Assembly (NCBI GenBank): GCA_017860085.1
Contig: JAFNAJ010000012.1
Span: forward strand, 1 to 17,072
DNA from: Acidobacteriota bacterium
GTDB taxonomy: Bacteria; Acidobacteriota; Vicinamibacteria; Vicinamibacterales; JAFNAJ01
DNA: 17,072 nt
Reading direction: 5' to 3'
Part shown: positions 8,028-13,441 of the stretch, piece after piece
Numbering within the stretch: the first letter of the stretch is position 1
Layout of the letters: each line of letters begins with the position of its first letter
Made by a program: the position numbers and the translations under genes
Notes under the pieces: generated by a model
Told to the model about the DNA's origin: nothing
What the model saw: the letters and a program-made list of their open reading frames with translations, nothing else
Databases searched by the model: none

Positions 8028-8064
8028 CGCAAGTTTGCGGGAGGCACGCTCCCGGGAGGTGTGG

Positions 8065-8469
8065 ATGATGAGTCGTCGCGTGATTTCCGGGGCGGTCGTG
8101 GCCCTGGTCCTCGGGTTGGCATTGGGCGCGCAGGTTGTTGCTGGCGAGGGAACCAAGTACGGTGAGGGCGTCACCCTGACGACGGCCACGCCGATTGGCG
8201 ACATCCTCGCCGCGCCGGAGACCTTCCTGGGCAAGACCGTCCGGGTGGACGGGACCGTCTCGGCCGTCTGCGAGGAGATGGGCTGCTGGATCGAGCTGAG
8301 CGACCCGCGCATCAACAAGGGGCTTCGCTTCAAGGTCGAGGACGGCGTCATCGTGTTTCCGATGTCGGCCAAGGGACGCCAGGCGTCCGCCCAGGGAGCG
8401 GTCGAGAAGATCGGTGACGGCGCGAGCGCCACGTACCGCGTGAAGGCCACAGGCGCGGTGGTCTACTAA
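8065..8469 (+). CDS. Secreted DUF4920-like protein
   Basis: This 134-residue exported protein has a signal peptide (MMSRRVISGAVVALVLGLAL...AQVVAG, cleavage near residue 27). The mature part is one compact domain: KYGEGVTLTTATPIGDILAA, FLGKTVRVDGTVSAVCEEMG, CWIEL, LRFKVEDGVIVFPMSAKG, ASAQGAVEKI. The VxGxVxxVCxxxGCW core with C69 and C74 is the hallmark I associate with DUF4920, an OB-fold-like periplasmic family of unknown function; the two cysteines could form a disulfide or bind metal. GGAGGT at 8055-8060 serves either ATG at 8065 or the adjacent one at 8068 (133 residues). The rhomboid gene starts 16 nt downstream, so the two are likely one operon. Family name from memory; function not claimed. 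Confidence 0.8.
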   Translation: MMSRRVISGAVVALVLGLALGAQVVAGEGTKYGEGVTLTTATPIGDILAAPETFLGKTVRVDGTVSAVCEEMGCWIELSDPRINKGLRFKVEDGVIVFPMSAKGRQASAQGAVEKIGDGASATYRVKATGAVVY

Positions 8470-8485
8470 GGGCCCAGCCGGGCTG

Positions 8486-9349
8486 ATGTCACCGTTTCGT
8501 CGCCAGACGTCGGGAGCAGTCGTCTGCCGATCGTGCGGGTCCCTGGTGGGGGTCCGCGACGAGGTCTGCTACACGTGTGGCGCGCGCAACCCCGCGCTCT
8601 GGGGCTACGCGCCGCTGCTGCGTTCGTTCGGGCGGGACCTCGGGTTCGTTCCGCTGATTGTCGTCGGGTCGGTCGCCCTCTACGTCATCTCGCTGCTGCT
8701 GACGGGGCCGGCGCTGATGGGCCGTGGGCTGTTCACGCTGCTGTCGCCCAGCGCCGAGAGCTTGTTCGTGCTCGGTGCGAGCGGCGCGATTCCGGTCTAC
8801 CGCTTCGGACGGTGGTGGACCGTCCTGTCGGCCGGCTGGCTCCACGCCGGGCTGCTGCACATCCTCTTCAACATGATGTGGGTTCGTCAGCTGGGTCCGG
8901 CGACGGCGGAGCTTTATGGTCCGGGCCGCCTCGTGGTGATTTACACCGTTGGGGCGGTGTCGGGATTCCTGCTGAGCACGTGGGCCGGCTATTACTTGCC
9001 GGCGCTTCCGCTGCTGCACGGCGCGCAGTTCACGGTCGGAGCGTCGGCCCCGATCTTCGGCCTGCTCGGGGCGCTCGTGCACTACGGGCGTCGGACGGGC
9101 AGTCAGGTCGTCCACGGCCAGGCCGTGACCTATGCGCTGATGCTGTTCTTCTTCGGCCTCGTCATGCCCGGAGTGGACAACTACGCGCACGCCGGCGGTT
9201 TCCTTGGAGGTTACCTGGTCGCGCGCTGGCTCGACCCGCTCAAGCCCGAGCGACTCGACCACATCGTGGCGGCGCTCGTGTGCCTCGCGGCGACGGCAGC
9301 AGCCATCGCCTTCTCAGTGGTCGACGGCGTGCGTCTCTTCCTGCGGTAG
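8486..9349 (+). CDS. Rhomboid-family intramembrane serine protease with N-terminal zinc ribbon
   Basis: This 287-residue membrane protein should cleave transmembrane segments of substrate proteins. The N-terminus carries a zinc-ribbon-like pair, CRSCG (C14, C17) and CYTCG (C28, C31), on the presumed cytoplasmic side. About six to seven hydrophobic helices follow, starting near residue 54. Rhomboid marks are WWTVLSAGWLHAGLLHILFNM (H120, H125, N129), the catalytic serine in TVGASAPIFG (Ser187, GxSx motif), and the partner histidine in NYAHAGGFLGGYL (His235). The usual residue after the serine, glycine in GASG, is alanine here. All catalytic residues are present, so the enzyme should be active. 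It is the second gene of a pair with the DUF4920 protein. Substrates are unknown. Confidence 0.92.
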   Translation: MSPFRRQTSGAVVCRSCGSLVGVRDEVCYTCGARNPALWGYAPLLRSFGRDLGFVPLIVVGSVALYVISLLLTGPALMGRGLFTLLSPSAESLFVLGASGAIPVYRFGRWWTVLSAGWLHAGLLHILFNMMWVRQLGPATAELYGPGRLVVIYTVGAVSGFLLSTWAGYYLPALPLLHGAQFTVGASAPIFGLLGALVHYGRRTGSQVVHGQAVTYALMLFFFGLVMPGVDNYAHAGGFLGGYLVARWLDPLKPERLDHIVAALVCLAATAAAIAFSVVDGVRLFLR

Positions 9350-9371
9350 CGGGCCGGGGCAGCCCGGCCGC
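9349..9371. terminator. GC-rich hairpin between two convergent genes
   Basis: GCGG(G)CCGGG pairs with CCCGGCCGC around a GCAG loop, with one bulged G. It begins on the last base of the rhomboid stop codon and ends 13 bp before the stop of the convergent dehydratase gene. There is no T-tract, so termination is a guess from position and stem strength. Confidence 0.35.
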
Positions 9372-9384
9372 TCGGCCGTGGAAG

Positions 9385-10431
9385 TCAGCGCAGCAGGAAT
9401 CCGTGCCCGATCGCGTCGGCCGGGTCGAGCAGGAACTCGTGTCGACCCGTCACGAACGCTGAGCCCCCAATCTCTGGAACGACCGCCGGATGTGGTCCCA
9501 CGTGGGTCTCGCCGACGATCCGCCCGCTGAAGCGCGTGCCGAGGATGCTCTCGAAGACGAGCGCCCCCTCGGACGAGAGTTGCCCTCGCGCCCGGGCCAG
9601 TGCGAGCTGCGCGCTCACGCTCGTGCCGGTGGGCGATCGATCGACCTCGCCATCGGCAAAGACGCACACGTTGCGCACGTCGGCGCCCTCGGCATGCGGC
9701 GGCCCGGTGAAGACCGTTCCGTACAGGAAGCCGAGCTCCGGGTCCTCGGGGTGCTCGGGCGGAGCCGTGGCCGCCACGGCCTGCTTGATGGCTCTTCCGG
9801 CGCTGATCAGTCGCTGGTAGTTGTCTGTCGAGCATCTCAGGCCCACCGACGCGGCGTCGACGAAGGCATAGAAGGCGCCGCCAAACGCCAGGTCGTACCG
9901 GACGTCGCCGAGGCCGGCGACGGCCACGACGAGGTCGAGGCCCGCGACGTAGGAGGGCACGTTGTGAAATCGCACGCCGGCCAGGCGACCTTCGTCGAGC
10001 ACGGCGTACGCGGTCACGGTTCCAGCCGGCGTGTCGATGCGAATCGGCTGGTCGGGACGCAGCAGGCGCACGAGTCCCGTCTGTACGGCGACCGTCACCA
10101 CGGCAATGATGCCGTGGCCACACATGGTGCTGTAGCCCGCGTTGTGCAGAAAGAGTACGCCGAAGTCGGCGCCCGGGGTGACGGGCGGCGTGATCACGCA
10201 TCCGTACATGTCGGCGTGGCCGCGCGGTTCCCACATCAGGAATCGGCGGAGGTGATCGAAGCGCTCGCCGAGCGTTCGCCGTTTGGCGAGGATGGTGTCT
10301 CCCTCGAGCGCCGGGAAGCCCCCGGTCACGATGCGCAACGGCTCGCCGGCGGTGTGAGCGTCGAGCGTGGTGACGCGGAGCCAGTCGGCGGGCGGGCTCC
10401 AGTTGACGAGGGCCGCGACAGGCATCGGCAT
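9385..10431 (-). CDS. trans-3-hydroxy-L-proline dehydratase (proline racemase superfamily)
   Basis: This 348-residue cytoplasmic enzyme of the proline racemase fold should dehydrate trans-3-hydroxy-L-proline to delta-1-pyrroline-2-carboxylate. Family blocks seen are TTLDAHTAGEPLRIVTGGFP (about 21-40), the first catalytic motif STMCGHG with Cys104, and DRSPTGTSVSAQLALAR with Thr268. In racemases and 4-hydroxyproline epimerases the second position is a cysteine (SPCGTG); a Cys/Thr pair is diagnostic for the dehydratases, such as human L3HYPDH (Cys104/Thr273). The chosen ATG gives a length close to the 354 residues of the human enzyme. An in-frame ATG at 10479 would give 364 residues and overlap the presumed promoter. 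No proline-catabolism neighbour is present; it stands alone, facing a ferredoxin gene. Confidence 0.88.
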   Translation of the reverse strand: MPMPVAALVNWSPPADWLRVTTLDAHTAGEPLRIVTGGFPALEGDTILAKRRTLGERFDHLRRFLMWEPRGHADMYGCVITPPVTPGADFGVLFLHNAGYSTMCGHGIIAVVTVAVQTGLVRLLRPDQPIRIDTPAGTVTAYAVLDEGRLAGVRFHNVPSYVAGLDLVVAVAGLGDVRYDLAFGGAFYAFVDAASVGLRCSTDNYQRLISAGRAIKQAVAATAPPEHPEDPELGFLYGTVFTGPPHAEGADVRNVCVFADGEVDRSPTGTSVSAQLALARARGQLSSEGALVFESILGTRFSGRIVGETHVGPHPAVVPEIGGSAFVTGRHEFLLDPADAIGHGFLLR

Positions 10432-10476
10432 GCACTCGATGAAACGCCGACTCGTGCCGCGCGTCAAGGGGGATGA

Positions 10477-10483
10477 CATAATG
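10477..10483. promoter_or_regulatory. Candidate bidirectional -10 element
   Basis: The 7-mer CATAATG reads CATAAT on the + strand (10477-10482, 6 nt before the ferredoxin GTG) and CATTAT on the - strand (10483-10478, about 47 nt before the dehydratase ATG). Both are one or two changes from TATAAT. No clear -35 was found on either strand. Confidence 0.35.
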
Positions 10484-10488
10484 GCCAG

Positions 10489-10899
10489 GTGACGCGCGCG
10501 CTTGCTTCTGAAACCCGCGAGAAGCTCGTACGCCTGGGGGGCAGCCTGGGCCTGCCGGCCACTCGACGGCACGTCTTCCTCTGCTGCGACCAGACGACAC
10601 CGAAGTGCTGCGACCGCGAACGATCGCTCGTGGCGTGGGACTACCTGAAGCGACGCCTGAAGGAGCTTGGTCTGTCGGAAGCGGGTGGCGTCGCCCGCAC
10701 GAAGGCCAACTGCCTGCGGCTGTGCGAGCACGGGCCCATCGCCGTCGTCTATCCGGAAGGGACGTGGTACGCGGAGTGCGACCCGCCCCAGCTCGAACGG
10801 ATCATCCAGGAGCACCTTCTCGGAGGCCGCCCCGTGCAGGACCTGGCGATCGCGAGCCGGCCGCTCGGCGAGCCGCTCGATGGCCCTCCGGCCAGATAG
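10489..10899 (+). CDS. Thioredoxin-like [2Fe-2S] ferredoxin
   Basis: This 136-residue protein resembles the (2Fe-2S) ferredoxin family with a thioredoxin-like fold (COG3411). After a short helical lead come RHVFLCCDQTTPKCCDRE (C32, C33, C40, C41), then ARTKANCLRLCEHGPIAVVY (C75, C79) and WYAECDPPQLERIIQEHLLGG. The C-x7/8-C ... C-x3-C layout supplies the four cluster ligands, and the GPIAVVYPEGTWY strand is characteristic. The start is GTG at 10489, because the frame opens there and the domain needs all that follows; the codon is only 6 nt past a -10-like CATAAT, so the message may be leaderless. It is divergent from the 3-hydroxyproline dehydratase and convergent with apaG. Its electron donor or acceptor is not indicated. 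Confidence 0.85.
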   Translation: MTRALASETREKLVRLGGSLGLPATRRHVFLCCDQTTPKCCDRERSLVAWDYLKRRLKELGLSEAGGVARTKANCLRLCEHGPIAVVYPEGTWYAECDPPQLERIIQEHLLGGRPVQDLAIASRPLGEPLDGPPAR

Positions 10900-10929
10900 C
10901 CCTTCCCTGAAGTCGTCGCGGCCGTCGCC

Positions 10930-11319
10930 TCAGTGGATCGTGAACGGGGCTTGCAGCTGGAAGGCGGCGATCTCGGCGTCGAACTGGTGGCCGTCGGCCG
11001 TGATCATGTGATAGAAGCCGTGCATCGTTCCGTACGGGCTGGAGAGCGGACAGCCGGACGTGTACTCGAACGAGCGGCCGGGCTCGAGCACCGGTTGCTG
11101 GCCGACGACGCCCGGACCGCGGACTTCCTCCACGTGCCCGGTGGCATCAGTGATGATCCAATGGCGCGTGACCAACTGCACGGTCTGGTCGCTCTCGTTG
11201 GAAATCACGATCGTGTAGAGGAAGAACCACTTGTTGTTGGTCGGCTGGGAGTGTCCGGGCGAGTACTGCGCGTTGACCTGGACACGGATGCCTCGCGTCA
11301 CGGCCTCTGACGTCGCCAT
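10930..11319 (-). CDS. apaG: ApaG domain protein
   Basis: This 129-residue single-domain protein of the ApaG family has a fibronectin-III-like beta sandwich, named after Salmonella CorD/ApaG, which affects Co2+/Mg2+ efflux; its biochemical role remains unsettled. Recognition blocks are GIRVQVNAQYSPGHSQP, NKWFFLYTIVISNES, QLVTRHWIITDATGHVEEVRG, PGVVGQQPVLEPGRSFEYTS and the closing GTMHGFYHM. Length is typical (about 125 residues). The ATG shares bases with an ATG on the other strand (CATG at 11317-11320) that begins the small four-cysteine gene, so the two genes start back to back. A -10-like TAAGAT lies 6 nt upstream. The gene is convergent with the ferredoxin gene, 30 bp apart. Confidence 0.95.
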   Translation of the reverse strand: MATSEAVTRGIRVQVNAQYSPGHSQPTNNKWFFLYTIVISNESDQTVQLVTRHWIITDATGHVEEVRGPGVVGQQPVLEPGRSFEYTSGCPLSSPYGTMHGFYHMITADGHQFDAEIAAFQLQAPFTIH

Positions 11320-11548
11320 GCCTTCATCTTATCCCAGCGTCCCGGGTCCTTCCGCTGGCCTGTGCGAGACCTGTGTGCACGCCAGGCCGATTCGGTCGGA
11401 CCGGGACAGCGTGTTCCTGCAGTGCCTGAGAGCCGCGACGGATGATCGTTTTCCGCGGTACCCGCGGTTGCCCGTCTCGAGTTGCCCGGGACACGAGCGG
11501 CCCCCGACCGGTGAGGCTCGAAGCGCCACGGGTAGAATGACTCGTTGA
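11318..11548 (+). CDS. Small four-cysteine protein upstream of the UbiD decarboxylase
   Basis: This short frame encodes 76 residues, with a core GLCETCVHARPIRSDRDSVF then LQC, then DDRFPRYPRLPV and SSCPGHE. Four cysteines (16, 19, 36, 56) with a CxxC start suggest a zinc knuckle or a small metal site. The pattern CxxC-H...S.F..C...D.RFP.YP.LPV..C.G resembles short uncharacterised proteins I recall from Acidobacteriota; that is memory, not a search. Only one in-frame ATG exists near the core, 11318, and it overlaps the apaG ATG on the opposite strand. There is no clear ribosome site. The TGA stop overlaps a TTG (TTGA) that is an alternative start of the following UbiD gene, suggesting coupled translation. 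Both ends are plausible, but expression is unproven. Confidence 0.6.
   Translation: MPSSYPSVPGPSAGLCETCVHARPIRSDRDSVFLQCLRAATDDRFPRYPRLPVSSCPGHERPPTGEARSATGRMTR
11326..11331 (-). promoter_or_regulatory. Candidate -10 element of apaG
   Basis: Read leftward the sequence is GGGATAAGATGAAGGCATG. TAAGAT ends 6 nt before the apaG start codon, which would make the message leaderless or nearly so. It lies inside the first codons of the small four-cysteine gene on the other strand. No -35 was recognised. Confidence 0.35.
11533..11538 (+). promoter_or_regulatory. Candidate -10 element before the UbiD-family gene
   Basis: TAGAAT in the context GGGTAGAATGAC is nearly identical to GGGTACAATGCG before the sigma factor gene. 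It ends 6 nt before an in-frame TTG at 11545 and 36 nt before the ATG at 11575. It also lies within the last codons of the small four-cysteine gene, so a secondary promoter is possible. Confidence 0.35.
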
Positions 11549-11574
11549 CGGATCAGGCCCGGACCCCGCTTCCC

Positions 11575-13383
11575 ATGCGCGACCAGACCTTCTCCGATCT
11601 CCGGTCGTTCATCGAGCGGCTTCGTCGAGACGCCGACCTCGTCGTGGTCGACGCGCCGGTGGACCCGAACCTCGAGGTGGCCGAGGTACACCGCCGCGTA
11701 GTGGCAGCTGGTGGCCCAGCGTTGCTGTTCACCAACGTCAAGGGGGCAGCGTTCCCCCTGGTGACCAACTTGTTCGGGTCGTCGCGGCGGGCGGCGCTCG
11801 CGTTTGGGACGCGGCCGCTGGCGTTCATCAAGCGCTTGGTGCACCTGGCCGAGATCCTCCTGCCTCCTACGGCGGCCAAGCTCTGGAGCGCCCGCGACGT
11901 GGCGCGCGATGCCCTGCGGATCGGGGCGACGCGCCGGGCTGGAGGCCCGGTGACCGAGGTCGTGAGCAACGAGGTGCGGCTCGACCGGCTGCCGGTGCTG
12001 ACGTGCTGGCCTGAAGACGGGGGGCCGTTCGTGACGCTGCCACTCGTCTACACCGAGCATCCTGAGCGCCCGGGTCACAACCTCGGGATGTATCGCCTGC
12101 AGGTCCACGATGCGCGCACGACCGGGATGCACTGGCAGATTGGGAAGGGCGGCGGCTTCCACTACGCGGTGGCAGAAGCCCGTGGTGAGCCGCTGCCGGT
12201 CACCGTGTTCCTTGGCGGACCGCCCGCGCTGATCCTTGCGGCGATTGCGCCTCTTCCCGAGAACGTACCCGAGCTCATGCTGGCGTCGCTCATCGCTGGA
12301 GAGCGGCTGAAACTGGCCACAGGCGTGGGTCCGCACCCGCTGATCGCCCACGCCGAGTTCGCCCTGATGGGAAGCGTCGCGCCCCACGTTCGCCGGCCCG
12401 AGGGGCCCTTCGGCGACCATTACGGCTACTACTCGCTGCGCCACGACTACCCGGTCTTCGAGGTCGACCGCATCGCGCACCGGCGCGATGCCATCTACCC
12501 CGCCACGGTCGTTGGGAAGCCGCGCCAGGAGGATTTCTTCATCGGGGACCTGCTGCAGGAGCTGCTCTCGCCGCTGTTCCCGCTCGTGATGCCAGCCGTG
12601 GTGGACCTGTGGTCCTACGGTGAGACCGGCTATCACTCGCTGGCCGGTGCGCGGGTGAAGCAGCGCTACAAGCGCGAGGCGATGGCGAGCGCGTTCCGCA
12701 TCCTCGGCGAGGGGCAGCTGTCGTTGACGAAGTTCCTCCTGGTCACGGACGGCGCGGTCGACCTGAAGGACTTCACGGCGACGCTGGTCTACATTCTCGA
12801 GCGGACCAATCCTGAGACCGACCTCTACGTCTTCTCGAACCTCTCGATGGACACGCTCGACTACACGGGGCCGAGCGTCAACGAGGGTTCGAAGGGCGTG
12901 TGGCTGGGCGTGGGCGACAAGGTCAGGGATCTCCCGCGGGCCTTTGACGCGGAGCGTCCACCTCACGGGAGTACCGATGTCCGCGTCTTCTGTCCGGGGG
13001 TGCTCGTGGTCGGCGCGGCGGCGTACGCCGAGGATTCCGGCGCGCCGGCACGGCTCGCGGCTGACCCCGTCCTGCGCGGGTGGCCGCTCGTCGTGGTGTC
13101 CGATGAGCCGCGCCGCGCGGCGGCCAGCGCGACGAACTTCCTGTGGACGACCTTCACAAGGTTCGAGCCCGGTGCCGACATCCACGCCGCTGCGACACGG
13201 ATCGTCAGGAATCACATCGCCTACACCGCGCCCGTCGTGATCGACGCGCGGATGAAGCCGTGGTATCCGACGGAGGTCACCTGTCGTCCCGATGTCGCCG
13301 CGCAGGTTACCGGGCGATGGCGCGAGTACTTCCCGTCGCGCGACGTCGAGATGGGCGACAGCGAACGGGGGCATCTGGATTAG
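11575..13383 (+). CDS. UbiD-family decarboxylase (prenylated-FMN dependent)
   Basis: This 602-residue cytoplasmic enzyme belongs to the UbiD family, which (de)carboxylates unsaturated or aromatic acids using prenylated FMN. The N-terminus SDLRSFIERLRRD is typical, and LPVLTCWPEDGGPFVTLPLVY and NLGMYRLQVHD follow. Catalytic candidates match the Arg-Glu-Glu/Asp network of fungal Fdc1 (R173/E277/E282): Arg174 in GMYRLQ, Glu276 and Asp281 in RRPEGPFGDHYG. Further marks are His186 in GMHWQ and the ATVVGKPRQED block. It is longer than E. coli UbiD (about 497 residues) and nearer the long decarboxylases of menaquinone pathways, but no mqn or ubi gene is nearby, so the substrate is open. The ATG at 11575 suits the family start; an in-frame TTG at 11545 would add 10 residues and overlaps the preceding stop. 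No UbiX partner is in the window. Confidence 0.9.
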   Translation: MRDQTFSDLRSFIERLRRDADLVVVDAPVDPNLEVAEVHRRVVAAGGPALLFTNVKGAAFPLVTNLFGSSRRAALAFGTRPLAFIKRLVHLAEILLPPTAAKLWSARDVARDALRIGATRRAGGPVTEVVSNEVRLDRLPVLTCWPEDGGPFVTLPLVYTEHPERPGHNLGMYRLQVHDARTTGMHWQIGKGGGFHYAVAEARGEPLPVTVFLGGPPALILAAIAPLPENVPELMLASLIAGERLKLATGVGPHPLIAHAEFALMGSVAPHVRRPEGPFGDHYGYYSLRHDYPVFEVDRIAHRRDAIYPATVVGKPRQEDFFIGDLLQELLSPLFPLVMPAVVDLWSYGETGYHSLAGARVKQRYKREAMASAFRILGEGQLSLTKFLLVTDGAVDLKDFTATLVYILERTNPETDLYVFSNLSMDTLDYTGPSVNEGSKGVWLGVGDKVRDLPRAFDAERPPHGSTDVRVFCPGVLVVGAAAYAEDSGAPARLAADPVLRGWPLVVVSDEPRRAAASATNFLWTTFTRFEPGADIHAAATRIVRNHIAYTAPVVIDARMKPWYPTEVTCRPDVAAQVTGRWREYFPSRDVEMGDSERGHLD

Positions 13384-13384
13384 A

Positions 13385-13431
13385 GGTTCTAGGGTTCCGG
13401 GGTGCTGGGGTTCTAGGGTTCTGAGGTTTTG
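13385..13431. repeat. Degenerate GGTTCTAGGGTTC tandem repeat
   Basis: Two exact 13-bp copies (13385-13397 and 13409-13421) occur with a 24-bp period, embedded in a G/T-rich strand (GGGTTCTGAGGTTTTGGGG) that differs from the surrounding coding DNA. It fills the whole gap between the UbiD stop and the ribosome site of the next gene. Similar 'ggttctagggttctggggttc' filler is something I recall from acidobacterial intergenic regions; that is unverified. Confidence 0.65.
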
Positions 13432-13441
13432 GGGAGGGCGG

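Larger units (their letters stand above)
7768..8064. other. Divergent intergenic control region between nifJ and the DUF4920 gene
   Basis: These 297 bases hold no credible gene. They carry the leader and promoter of nifJ (leftward), a perfect 10-bp inverted repeat at 7926-7947, a GC-only palindromic stretch around 7955-7972, and a TTGACA/AAGAAT promoter for the rightward pair. I could not place a convincing nifJ promoter. The part next to nifJ (about 7840-7900) is richer in A and T than its surroundings. Confidence 0.6.

Noticed and set aside
9385..10431. Proline racemase or 4-hydroxyproline 2-epimerase
   Set aside because: The second catalytic cysteine is replaced by Thr268 (SPTGT), which marks the dehydratase group.
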